Assembly: GCF_964355755.1 (NCBI RefSeq)
Contig: NC_092671.1
Location: 3,917,001 to 3,981,000, forward strand
Length of the DNA: 64,000 bases
Direction of reading: 5' to 3'
From: Antedon mediterranea
Taxonomy: Eukaryota; Echinodermata; Crinoidea; Comatulida; Antedonidae
In this document: in pieces, positions 22,380 to 34,599 of the stretch
How positions within the stretch are numbered: the first letter of the stretch is position 1
How the letters are laid out: each line of letters opens with the position of its first letter
Program-made: the position numbers and the translations under genes
Notes under the pieces: model-generated
The model's input: only the letters and a program-made list of their open reading frames with translations
What the model was told of the DNA's origin: nothing
The model's database searches: none

Positions 22380-23940
22380 AAAATAGACCTATTCATTCAT
22401 TCATTCTATTTTTTTCAAATAAAGAATAATTATAACAAAACACTTGAAATTAACATATCTTATTACTGTAATGGAAATTGTTTAAGGAACTTTAAGGCTA
22501 AGTCTTCAGAGGATATTCATTATAACGATGGTAAATAAGTAATTCTTCAAGTGTCCTTTGTGATCAGCTTCGACTGGATGGTCCAAGGATTAATACATAG
22601 AAAGCAAACGTTATTACCGCCGTCGTCGTCGTCGTCGTAAAACTGAATAAAACAATGATCATACTTTAATTTATTTCTAAATTTATTTTGAAGTTGACAA
22701 ATGTAAATATTCAAAGATAAAAACACAGAACCCACTAAAGCAACTTTTTACCCTTAACCCTTAAATAATTGTCAGAATAATTATACTGAAAGAAACCAAT
22801 ATATTAATTATATCATTTTTAAAAATAAATAATACTGGTAATTTAAAAAAAATGGTAATTAAAAAAAAAGGGTAAATAAAATAAAATGGTAATTAATCAA
22901 ATCTCTGTTAAGTTTTAATGATTCTGAAATTATATGTTGAAAGTAAAACCAGCAAAGAGTCATTCTTTCGTATAACGAGCATTTTGAACATTTTAGGTAA
23001 CTTTACTCCCTGTATATTTCAGACATCAGTTTATAAATTGACATTCTGGACGTAGAAGTATAATTATGAATTTGTTGAAACACAAGAATTTAATTTAATC
23101 AGGAGAAAAAAACATTATAATTTTAAATCTGTATCGATTTACATTCTAAACTTTAGTAAACAACAGGCAGTCAATTTAATGTTTTTAATTCATTGTAGCC
23201 AACATGAGTTTGAGGATCCAGTTATAAAATATATCTGATAACATACAAACCAACATGTAAATTTGTTACTTTTGTTTTCAATATTATAACCACAATAAAA
23301 AAAAAATAGGGCAAAGCCAAGCTTATGGTACGTATCTTTTCTAAACAAAGATTTAATTGATAAAACTAAAACAATTGATAATGTCTCAAATATATTGACA
23401 CAAAATACAATGTGTATTACCACAACCAATCGAAACTACAATGTTTCGATAGTCTTCTAAACCATCTTCAGTGAAATAAACTGATTAAGTGGTTGCTAAA
23501 TCTACTATAACAAATTGCATGTTTGCAAGAAATTCATTGAGAATAATAATGGTAATAATAATATTGTTGAAAAATGTTAACTTTTGAAGGTGATTTTAAA
23601 ACATATAACAATAAAACAACCAAAGAATTTGAATTCTACTAAGACCACAAAACTATTTTAACAACATTTTCCAATATAAATTCTTACATACTATCACTAC
23701 AACAGTATATTCATGTAAGTTATCAACGGAAATATTTTAAGATGCGGGTATTTTTATTTGTTTTAGATATTACGACCTTCGGAAATTCATTATTACTGAT
23801 AGATACAGCAGTGTATAATCAAAACATAAATTGTGTTTGGTTCAATTTCCATTAAAAAAAATAACACTTAAAACCCACAAAACCCACACAATTTAATTGT
23901 TTTGTTATCAATCTTATAATTGGTTTTAGCTTTTCGCATT
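22380..23940. other. Gene-free AT-rich stretch
   Basis: Only AT-rich sequence, scattered short ORFs without splice context and homopolymer runs are seen. It may include the 3' UTR of the gene at 24064-24920. Confidence 0.4.
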
Positions 23941-23962
23941 TTCCTTCATCAGTATAAGTTGC

Positions 23963-24031
23963 TTTTCTTCTTTCTTTGAGATTTTTCTTTTTCTAGAACT
24001 GCAAGTTTTTCTGCAACTTGCAGAAAAACTT
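23963..24031. pseudogene. Partial copy of neighbouring last exon, with 29-bp palindrome
   Basis: On the minus strand this reads KLAVLEKEKSQRKKK followed shortly by a stop. It is a near-copy of the end of the 85-residue protein (KLAAQEKEKSQGKKKK) encoded at 17919-18068; about 50 bp align at high identity. Next to it, 24003-24031 is a perfect inverted repeat (aagtttttctgcaa and its complement). It lies in the probable 3' UTR of the 24064-24920 gene, so it is not part of an open frame with a start. Confidence 0.6.
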
Positions 24032-24063
24032 TGAAAAAGGCTCTTTGACCTTATTTTCTCATT

Positions 24064-24920
24064 TTAGTTGTTGTAGTCTCTAGGATTCATCTATAAAATA
24101 CAAAATGGAAAAAATCGCATATTTATTGTTATTTATATGCGGCCAAATTGAAAATTTATCGTTTAGGACTGTAAATAGAGGTTAAAAGTCGGAATAATTT
24201 TATATACACGAATTCCTTTTGTTCTTTATTTCCCTACTTAAAAGTGATCACAAGATTAAGTTGTGTTATAAATACTGCTAGGTATAGTCAGTATCACTCC
24301 TACGACACAAATCAGTAAACATGTTGAAAAAGAGTGTTGATATAATACGCTTTTAGAATATTGACAAAAATACTCACTCGTTTCTGGTTGGCAGCATACT
24401 CCTCCAAATAACCACGAAATCTGAGTATGGATTGTTTAACCTGTTGCTTTTCCCAGCAATCCAAGTTAAAATATGGCTTTTCCATCATACTTGTCAAATC
24501 ATTGATAAGTTTACCGAAAGTCTCTACGTGACGTGCATCTTGTTGTCTGTCATGCATTTCGGCATACATACACATTTCTGTGGTATCTACTTGAAATACC
24601 TGATGTCTGGCCTGATCCTTTTCGGTCTGTAATGCACTGGCCTTCAGATATTTGTCGGATTTTGCATCTAATTCGGAAAACAAGTCCGGTATTTCTATGT
24701 TGATGTTAGTCTCACGTCTGCTGCGTATATACCATACACCCAGTAACACTTCAGCTAAAGTGTTGACAAAAAACAATCCGTCGCTATCAACGTCTTCTGA
24801 AAAACATCTCCATCCTAGACCACGTTTTTTAAGCCATATAATTATGTCATTTTTCAGATGTGGGATAGTGTGGTTTGGGCTGTCAAACAGTTGGGGAACA
24901 ACAACTTGATCTTCTTCCAT
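24064..24920 (-). CDS. Unrecognised 189-residue protein, two coding exons
   Basis: Exon 1 (24920-24378, 181 codons) starts MEEDQVVVPQLFD and ends ...YAANQKR at the donor CGA|GTGAGT. A short last exon (24090-24064) after TTTTATAG adds MNPRDYNN and a stop, in phase 0. The protein has no signal peptide. Its N-terminal third is mixed hydrophobic (IIIWLKKRGLGWRCFSEDV...NTLAEVLLGVWYI). The middle is charged and helix-prone (ELDAKSDKYLKASALQTEKD), and the rest looks helical (KQQVKQSILRFRGYLEEY). It is probably a soluble intracellular helical protein. I cannot place the family. The promoter side has CCAAT-type ttgaccaatcaga near 25.04 kb. Confidence 0.65.
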
Positions 24921-24999
24921 CGTAACGTTTGTACTGTGACTATGTACTATTCACTCGACAGGCTCTTCTGGTTGTGATTTTGCGGAAAGTCAGCTGCGA

Positions 25000-26264
25000 A
25001 ATAAATAAAGCCTCCAGAAATACGCGCACGCTCATTGGTTTTGACCAATCAGATTACTTAAATTGACACGTTGAGAGAGACGGATGGGGAAAAAATATGC
25101 TTTTTTTTTTACAATTCTTAACATAGGGGATCGGATATAGGCCTATACAATATCATTTTATGTGTGCACATAGGACCTGTTGATTTTAGAGGTAATCCTG
25201 ACGATTATAATAATGATTGAGAAAAAACTGTTTGATTCGTTAACTCTGTTGTTTCGGAAAAAAGAAATTCAGGAGATATATCGAATACAAAATTAGTACA
25301 GTTTAGTGTGTTACAAGTGTGAAATAATGTACCGGTACAATATAATGTAAAACCAAAACAAAATAACAACATAACATTATTTTTTGTATTTTGCAGCTTT
25401 AATAAAGTTTACTTAAGCGAGACACCAAACACAATACCTAACAAATCCGCCCAATTTGCCGAATTTTAGCTTGCAAAATAAAATCTTTGTAGAGTCTATT
25501 TAAAAAAACGAAGAACATAATTATTTAGGATAGACTTATGGGTGATTTTGATATTATTTTGCCTGTTATTAATTATATTAACTCCGCCTTTTTTAGGAGA
25601 CATAATTAATTGTTCTGATGTAGTTTAGGCCTATTTGTTTGTTTTGTTGCTTATCTTCTTGAGGCTAATTTTATCAAATTTGTTTTTATGCAGTAATAAA
25701 GAATTTAATTGAATTATATGATTCATATGACATGACAAGCTGTGTTGCAGTTGTATTATCTTAAAATATAGAATAAATGCGGTCAAACAACATATGACAT
25801 GAGATTTAAATGCAGATATATCGTAAATAAAAGAACAATATTCAAAGGGTGTATTGTACAGATGACAAGCCTATTGTAAAACAAGCCAACTGTGTGACAA
25901 GCTGTGTTGTATATCTATTTCTAACACATCGATGTGTTTCCTTCCTAGTAATGTTTGGTTCCCAGTAAACATCAATTGAAAAAGTTGGAAAACCCCAACC
26001 AATCAATATTCCTCACCTCCTAAGCGTGTGAATGGTTTTAACTGTTTGTTATCATCATCCTGTGTAGATCAATTGCATTATTTATTCTTCGCACAAAAGC
26101 TGAAACATTACGTTAAATCAATTTATTTAATGAATGTTATTAATTGAAAATCTACGAGTCGATAGTATTAAATTGATGGGCATGTGTCGATTACAAAATG
26201 AATTGACAACCGAATATGATATTAGAAAGACGAGTGTAATAATCTATGTTTCAGGTATAGAACA
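25000..26264. other. Upstream flank of 24.9-kb gene, otherwise empty
   Basis: A CCAAT-like element near 25.04 kb may belong to the promoter of the minus-strand gene. The rest is AT-rich with no ORF, RNA gene or repeat that I can support. Confidence 0.35.
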
Positions 26265-26268
26265 TTTA

Positions 26269-29200
26269 GCCTGGGTGCAGAGCAGTTAATATACACATTT
26301 GCGGGAAAAAAGTATAGGAAAGCTTTTTTTTTTGTTTTTCTGATAGAGTATACCATATAGAATGTCAGAAAAAAATCCCCATCCCAGGATCTTAGGGGAA
26401 TTTTTTTACGGCATATTTTGGCCTATAACACACACAAATGCCTATTAACGCACACAAATACCTATATAGGGAATAGGGAAAACCAATTAACGGTTTTTGT
26501 TACTTGCAGTTGTGTTTTAATGATTAAAATTAGTAGAGGCTTACTTTAATAACTACTTCTCATAGTAGTTGATGAATCGAGTCGATACGATGACATCATC
26601 ATGCCAGAATCCAATATGGCTTCCAATTTGGCGGGAAAACCCCCATTTTTTTTTTAATGCATTTTTTGTCCACACAATGTACAGACTTACTATCTTAAAA
26701 CAAAACACGAATCCACACAAATGTACATCTACCTACAGTAATTGTCCCCCTTCCCAGTCTTCCCAACATTAGGATGACGAAACCAAGATTTTGATTTAGG
26801 GGGTTTGGGTTGGAGCGGGGGAGGATTTGCGAAGACTTATTGGATCTCTATCTGGATCAGACTATGGATAATGCAGATTCACCTATTATGCATTTCTCAG
26901 ACGGAACCGGAACATTTCTTGCTATCCACCTAAAAATTGACAGCAAATTACCGACCAGGGTGATAAGCTTTTGGAAAGGATCAGTATATTAAGAGACATC
27001 ACTTTTGAGAATTATTCCTTGCACAACACCAGAGATTTTCTAAGCATTAACCTGAATCCTATAGTGATTTAACCGGCATTTACTCATTGTCGTACTAGTA
27101 CAGGAAAGATATGCTCAGAATCAGTAAAAGGTTGAAAAAATTGCAACAGAATTTTTTTCACCACAATGCATTTCTATAAGGTCCTTATATGAACATACTA
27201 AAAGTCTAGAAAAATCCAGGTAGGGGAAAAAACAAAATGGCCGCCAATGGTGAAAAATGTCAAAAAATGAACAAAAAACATATATTGTATATCTAATTAC
27301 CACTTGATAGCAGTTTTTATAATGCTTTTTATATTTCTTTAGTGTCAAACATTTAAACTGCAATATACATATTAATTTAAGTGCTATTTAGCAGCAAAAA
27401 CACAAATTTAAGTATCAAGATATCAATCACCACGGTTATAATAATAGACAACGTAGTCCTATGCATTATAATGCAGGACTACGGTGTCTAATAAAACAGT
27501 TCATTTACAATAGAATTATACAATCTTACAATCTATTAATCCATTCATTTTCATTGTCCAGTTATCATCCTCTGTCTATAGGTAGGAATTAAGCATGTGC
27601 TGATGATGCCGTGGTATTCGTCACAAACAGTGGTAACTGGTGGTAAGTTTGTCATCAATGGACACATCACGCCATTTGTAACTTTCCATCCCCCAGTCTG
27701 TGGGTTGAAGAGTATTTTCTATCCACTGCTGTACCATGGTAATATACACGCAGGGAATGACATTTTGCAGCATTTGTTGTTGGGGGGAATCGACTTTATT
27801 TCAAGTGCTGTTTTGCTTTTTGCTACTTTCTCCCAGAACGTATTCCTCCATAGCGCTACCAATGCCAATTCCTCTGAGGCGATGGAATCTTTTTTTTGAA
27901 GACGTTTGGTTTTACAGAGTTTGTAAGCATACTACTGCCCAGGTGTTATGACTTTTTAAGATTAACACCTTTTTTTTTACCAAATAGATGGGATGTAGCA
28001 TCACATCCCTGGATTACATGTATAAAAAGCAAATTAATTTTTACAGAGCTTCACACCAAGGAAAGACTTTACATGCATTCACAGTGCTCCCCCATCGAGA
28101 ACATACAGTATTAAATCAATGAATGAAGCAACCGTGACAGAATATTAATTTAAGAGGAAAGAACATATATTATTACACATGGGTCAAAATCAACCATTTT
28201 TATCAATAGAGAAGCAGTGCACATTCCCTCACATATACTATTTCATCATTGATGGCTATGTTAGACAGTCATACACAATGCATCATTTGTTCAAAAAGAA
28301 CCTTGTACTTTTCCTGCAGCCCTCTTTTACTCCATCGACTCCATACACACTGCTAGACTACTCAGAAACATTCATCTCACTGCCCACTGTATGTTATCAA
28401 TGGGGGAGCACTGCTACATCAAACCTCATGGCCCGAAACACCAACATTTCAAGACATTTATTATGTACCATGTATGTTTGTTACGTTATGTGAAGGCAAA
28501 GTAAACTCTTGTGTTTTTATATAATTATGGGCCGTCAGTAAATTTGGTTTAGGAAAAGCTGGAAAATCATCACAGTTGGAGTTGTATGTCAAATTTTGTA
28601 AACTAAACAGTTTCCAAAAAAAAAGAAAACATTGCATCAGGAATTCGGCATTGGTAGCTCTATATGGAGGGAAGTCAATGGAGACTTTAGACAGCCTACT
28701 TTTCTTTGAGAAAGTTGCAAAAAGCAAATCTATTCCCTTGCTGCAAAATGTTATTTCGTGAGTCTTTATTACCAGGTAGGCCTATAGCAGTGGATAGGAA
28801 ATACTCTTCAACCCACAGACTAGGGATGGAAAGTATTGATGACAAATTTACTACCAGCACCAGAGAAACTATTAAAGTTGATTAGATGTACCTGTAAATA
28901 AGGTTGTAGTTAAATGAATTGCAGTTGCAGAAAATATAGGTTGGACTGCTGCTCCACTATTTTTTAAGAATGCCACGGCATCAGCACATGCTCAATTCCC
29001 CACCAATAGATGGAGGATGAGATACTGACAAGATGAAAGTGAAATTACCGCATTTATTTGAATAAATGCCCTTGGTGGTTGGGGTAGTGGGGGCGTGTAA
29101 TCGTCGTGAGGAGTTTATTCGGAGAGGCGTTTATTTTTGTGGGTGTAATGTGGTAACATGTATTAATCAAATAAATAAACCCTTTAGATATGAACAAATA

Positions 29201-31517
29201 CAACACCATCATGTCATTCAGTGAATTCTATTACAAATAGAGATGTGTTAAAACACAATATTGAATGTGGCGAGTCGTACATTCGACGAAATAAATTCAA
29301 AATGATGTCCGATGGGGGCAGGGGAGGGGGTGCGCTGGTGTAGGTTATTCAAAATGATGTCTTATGGGGGAGTTTATTCGATCTTTCTAAATGTAGCATT
29401 TATCCGAATAAATACGGTAATAGATTGATTGTAGTCCAGTGATGGCGCAAGGATTTTGCTGGGGGGGGGGGGGTGGGGGGGAGAGCGCAGCTAGCATCAA
29501 TTGGCTGGGCCATCAATGGGAGCGCACCCAGAAGTTCCAACAATATTATACCAGTAAAGGGTAGTTTTAGTCACTTTTAAAAATGAAAATCCTTGAAACA
29601 GCACTCAATGGGGTATTGTTTTATATTAGGAATTATCATCATATTGTCTACATATACTCCCGAAAATAGCCAATTGGGGAGAGGGGATGGGGGGCCGGAC
29701 AGACTCCCTCACCCTTCCCATATGATCTCCCATCCCTATACCCCTCCCCACTGGTACCACCAATGTTGTAATATATTGTTATAACAGTACAAATGTAAAC
29801 TGATTTATTATTAGACACCGTAATCCTATGCATTAAGCATAGGAAGGACTGCGTTTTATATATTATAACAATAGGGATATATCTAGATACTTAAACATTT
29901 GTTTTGCGGCCATTTTCTAATTAACAGCACTTAAAATAATGTGTATATTGTAGTTCAGATCTTCGAAACTGTAAAGAAATATAAAAATCATTGTAAAAAC
30001 CGCTATAAAGTGGATTATTAAATTGAATTAGATCTACTATTTATGTTTTTTTGTCCTTTTTTAGGCTGGATTTTTCTAGACTTTTAATATGTTCATATAG
30101 GGACCTTATAGAAATGCATTGTGGTGAAATAAATTCTGTTGCAATTTTTTCAACCATATTTCATAGTTTTCCTGTACTATACGTACAAGACCAAGTTACT
30201 AACTAAGTTATTTCCTTATTCAACTCAGCCTCTTCATTAAAATCTGTTGTTAAAATCTCTACAACCAAACTCTTAAACTTGTGAGTGCAATAGGATTCAT
30301 ATGAATCATATTAGGAATAGATTAGTCCAACTATCTGATAGTTGGTCCTATTATATGCCATTATGTATATTGCCTGTCAATTTGTACAAAGATTTCTGAA
30401 CACTGAGTGAGAAGGAATCGCTGATCAATGTGAAGTATCTTTTTGCTTAACCGAACTCTATAGGACGTAGATTTTGCAGGGTTTAATTTGTTCAGATCTC
30501 TTTTTTTGCAGCATTGTACAATTTACAATGTTAAGCTTCTTTAATTAGATTTCTACAGTATTGCACTAAGTGGTTTGGAACCCACCAAATAAAATTGCAA
30601 GTTGTTGATTTTAACAGCTTTAATGAAGAGCAGTTGATCAAAGAAATGTTACAGATATATTCGATAGTTTAGTTTTGCAACTTGATCTTATACAACAATG
30701 TAGACTAATTCCAGATTCAGGCCAATGATTGCAACACATTAACACTAATTTTATTACTCATGTTTATACATAATGCATAATTCCAGACTAGTTTGTCCAT
30801 CTGTATATTGGGGAATCATTTTTTCAGAGTTCCTATGAGTAATTTTGAATAATACTACAGGTGGAACCGTGATAATGTGTAAGGAATAATTGGCAAACTT
30901 TTATCGAAAGTGATGTCTCATACACTGATGCATACTCTTAACACCCTGATCGGAATCTGCTATTGTGACATGGATACCAAAAACAACACCCTACCGTGAA
31001 TGTTCCTTTCCATCTGAAGTGCGTATTTGAGTCAGCATTATCTGCAACCTATTTTTCTAATACTGGGAGGTATAATGAAATACAATCGCGTTTGGATTTG
31101 TGTATACATTTAATTTTAAGATAGTATTCGTACATTTTAACGTTAAAAGGAATTTTTCAAAACTGTTGTTTTTCCCGCCAAATTGGACGCCATATTGGAT
31201 TCTCGATTTATCAACTACTATGAGAAATAGTTATTAAAGTAAGCCTCAGCTAATTTTAATCATCATAACACAACTCCAAGTAGAAAAAACGTGAATTGGT
31301 TTTCCCTATCCCCTATATATTATATAGGTATTTGTGTGTGTTAATAGGCATTTTTGTGTGTTATATAGGCCAAAATTTAAAAGTGCCGTAAAAAAATTTC
31401 CCCAAGACCCTGGGATGGGGATTTTTTTCTGACATTCTATATGGTATACTCTATCAGAAAAACCAAAACAAAATTTTCCTTTACTTTTTTCCCGCAAAAT
31501 TTGTACTGCACCCAGGC
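26269..31517. mobile_element. 5.2-kb palindromic DNA element with TTAA-type ends
   Basis: The left end TTTA-gcctgggtgcag is mirrored by ctgcacccaggc-TTAA at the right. About 380 bp inside each end are clearly inverted copies (26269-26650 versus 31160-31517). Matches continue inwards: 27130-27250 with 30065-30165, 27465-27500 with 29810-29855, 27590-27900 with 28610-28990, and the innermost near 28085 and 28400. Right-arm spacing shows about 1.3 kb of extra sequence, partly the nested element at 29044-29421. Arms are diverged and no intact transposase was recognised. It may be a fold-back derivative or two head-to-head copies of one element. Confidence 0.75.
29044..29421. mobile_element. Nested MITE with 25-bp terminal inverted repeats
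   Basis: The left end attaccgcatttatttgaat and right end attcgg-type complement (29397-29421) match over 25 bp with two differences. The interior is G-rich with repeated 'gtttattcg' words. It is inserted in the right arm of the palindromic element. Confidence 0.75.
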
Positions 31518-32029
31518 TTAATTGTCAGCTGAAATAATCAGGGAAGAGTAAAATTAATTTCACTCTTCACCTGAAAGAATGTATAAGTGTATCACCCAGG
31601 GTAAAGGGAACTAGATGATGTGTTGGATGCGATAGTCCGCAGTAGATTTTTCATGTTGGTTGGTGTTAACAATTAAAAAACAGACAGGCAGATACAAGAA
31701 AAGATAATTTTTTTTAAAGCTATAATATACATTAAAAAAATTAAACATAACATCAATAGAGACAGATGATCTTCCACACGTACGATAATTACCTGAAAAG
31801 GCAGAAAAGTGAAGACCAGTGAAAACGCTCGTAAAATCAAGACAACTGCCCAATCCAAAAATTAGTTTGAAGACGTCGACATGTTTTATTTTTGTTTGGT
31901 TCAGCACAAAAGTAAAAATCAAAACTTATTTGTTTATATACTTGTTACTTGTTACAAAAGCACAATATAGCCTTCTTAATAAAGATCCAATCCAATTTAC
32001 ATGGTGTAGACAGTCACTAAATCTCTAAA

Positions 32030-32620
32030 AGATTAGACTGGTTTGTATCTGGTATCAAACGGAGAAGAAACAATAGAATTAGAAATCAAAAGAAAACTGA
32101 AGAATTTTATTTTATTATTTTATTTTATTCAAACTCATTCAACAGCGGGAAACCCCGCCCCTTACAGAATGGAACAAATTTCAATTGGAGGATATTTATG
32201 AATATGCGCCTAAAAATACGTTCAAGAACCAAGTGGATAGAAAATGGTGAAATAATCAGTAAATACTTTCTATCTGTGGGAAAAAATAATGGTAGAAAAA
32301 AAATAATAAGATCCAATGGATCTTATGCCGAATAAACAAATGAAATTATTTCAGAAGAGGTAAACATTTTGAGAATCTATACGAAAATCAAAAGATAAAT
32401 TTTTGAAGTATCTAAAAGAAACAAAATTAACAGATGATGAAATTAACAGAGGGTGAACTGACACTTTTGGATAAGGATGGATGCAATGTTGGCAATGAAA
32501 CGTAATAAAGTAGGCTTACTGACGGCCCTACCGTTGAATTGTATCAATTTTTCTGGCCTAAAATAGGCTCATTAATCTATAATGCTCAAGCTTTAAAGAT
32601 GGGAAACTATCAATATCACA
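32030..32620 (+). mobile_element. Degraded L1/Tx1-like LINE fragment
   Basis: Reading across several frames gives a linear set of matches to the region between endonuclease and reverse transcriptase of L1-like LINEs: WIENGEIISKYF, NNGRKK.IRSNG, EIISEEVN, LTEGELTLLDKDG, then PTVEFYQFFWPKIGSLIYNA. Many stops and frameshifts, and a (tttta)n insertion near 32105, show it is dead. Confidence 0.65.
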
Positions 32621-32904
32621 AATCACGCATGTATGTATGCGAATCATATGCACTTGTGTGTTTATATGTATATGTACAGGAACATAGGCCTACTGCTAAG
32701 ATAAATATTTAAAAAAAAAGATAAAAATGGGAAAATTAATTACATCACAGTAGAAAATGTTTTTTAGTACATTTTAATTTTCAAGTTTTAGATGTAGAAA
32801 AATATTGAATTGCTTTGATAAAATCGTATGAAAGATAGGAGAAAATATAAGAAAATAACCGATGGGGGGAATCAGAATATCAATGAAAGATGTATAAAAT
32901 CGTA

Positions 32905-33600
32905 TTTTTTTGCAGCAGAAACTGCGCTCATAAAAAAAATACCGTATTTTGTATACCGTATTTTCCCCACAAAATTTATACCGTATTTTTTGTACCCTTT
33001 TCTGCTGCCAATAAAAAATATTGTATTTTTTTTTACCTGCAACATGAGGTCAATATCGTGTTTTTATTTTCTGTCGCTGTCAGCTGTCTTACACACGTGT
33101 ATAGATAATTCGTCGAAAATGTGGAGCGAAGACGTCACAGTATTTACTATATAAATCTGTGTGGGAAGGGAGTGGGAGGGAGTGGGAGGGAGTGGGAGGG
33201 GGAGGGGAAGCTAAAATGTCCGGCCAACTACTAAAATGTAATAAAGGGGACAACCACATTTATAAAGACATTTGTAAAAAAATAAAGCAGGATTACGAAT
33301 AGACTTGTCTCCAAAGCAAGTAAATTCAAAGCTGAAGAGCCTCCGAAAGCAGTACAACATTGCAAAACCGAATTACTTGTCCCCATTACGGTGTTTTCTG
33401 TGCTCTCACAACATCTCTATCACTAGGGCTAGGCTGTTGAAAGTGAGGCGTAAAACATCCTTTATTTATTAATTAATTTTGGTAAAAAGGATGAATTTTA
33501 ACACGACCACCCAAGAAGTATTGTTAGCAGAAACGGGGTACTAAAAAATACGGTATAAAATATACCATATTTTGAGCAGTTGCAGCAGAAACAGGCCTAA
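32905..33600 (+). mobile_element. DNA-transposon relic with Myb/MADF-like domain fragment
   Basis: Plus-strand fragments read KMWSEDVTVFTI (near 33117) and, after a (gggagt)n insertion at 33163-33205, HIYKDICKKIKQDY followed by a frameshift and LSPKQVNSKLKSLRKQYN (to about 33370). A tryptophan start, a basic middle helix and K.K.LRKQY are typical of Myb/SANT-like or MADF domains carried by Harbinger-type and related transposons. Flanking blocks with ttgcagcagaaac and taccgtatttt occur on both sides, partly inverted, suggesting terminal repeats. Exact ends are unclear. Confidence 0.5.
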
Positions 33601-33717
33601 AGTTAGGTCCATGCTATCGAATTTTAACCGCTGTAATCAATCCATGCTGTAGGCCTATATGAATATCAGTAAATTACGTGTGAGTAGAACGTTATAAAAA
33701 ACCACATTCTTCCCACA

Positions 33718-33929
33718 GAAGCGAACTGATAAGGTACACGCAGCAAAGTTGAGTGTAGTCGTAAGTGACTAGTAGGCCTGAAATATCTAAATTTGTTTAT
33801 CATATGGTAATCTTCTTTCTCTGTTATCTTATCGTAATGTTGATTTACCAACTAAGCGTAAATTAGGCTGAAATCACCAACTGGAGAGGGCTCCTAACAT
33901 TTCAAACGCATACGGATTTATTTCGTCAC
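33718..33929. repeat. Dispersed about 210-bp repeat, copy 2
   Basis: Partner of 21379-21591, in the same orientation and with several small indels. Confidence 0.75.
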
Positions 33930-34504
33930 TCTTATCTGTTTTTTTCGGAAATCAAGTATTAAATCATTTTTTGTTACGTTGTCGTTTCGAAAGTTGCGGT
34001 CCTTTTACGAAATTATTTCTGTGTTTCCTAATCAAATCAAATGTTTCTAGTGCATAAAATTAACAAACAGCAAATCAAAATCAAGGAAACACGCCTATTA
34101 GTTCTATAATTTCTGTAACAGCGTCAACACTTTTCTTCACGATTTGGTTTCGTGTTTGTTGAAACAAGACAGGCGCCATCAGGCGATGGAAGTACCTACG
34201 TACGTACACTAACAACATGGTTATGGCACAAATTATATAATTTGATCACTTTTGCGTATACCTAAACAAATAGTCTGCAGTGGAAACATACTATGTTCAC
34301 TTCCTGTCAACCAGAATAATGAGTTGTTTATATATTATTTCCTATATATATTTCCTATATAGTTAATTGGCGTTCCTTATCAAAAATTGTATCAAAAATA
34401 ATTATAGCTCCCAGTAAAATGACGATAAATACAATTTCAACAAATAAAGTTGTGTAATCTGAAGTTATAAGAGGGGTGTTATAAACATAAATGGGTAGTA
34501 TAAT

Positions 34505-34585
34505 ATTATATAATAATAAGATTTATACAGCGCACATATCCACAAAAGTGCTCAAGGCGCTTGTGAAAACCATGAAACAAATTGA
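34505..34585. repeat. Dispersed repeat tail '(taa)n..cagcgcacatatccac'
   Basis: A (taa)-rich run is followed by acagcgcacatatccacaaa and gtgctcaaggcgcttgtgaa. The same block recurs at 54448-54515. It resembles the 3' tail shared by many SINE/LINE copies. Confidence 0.6.
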
Positions 34586-34599
34586 CCTTAAACCTAAAT

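Noticed and set aside
24432-24909. Plus-strand ORFs opposite the 24.4-24.9-kb exon
   Set aside because: Antisense shadows; the minus frame is longer, starts with ATG and splices in frame.
27597-28727. Several overlapping ORFs within the palindromic element
   Set aside because: No transposase or other domain recognised; arms are diverged and frames are short, so I list only the element.
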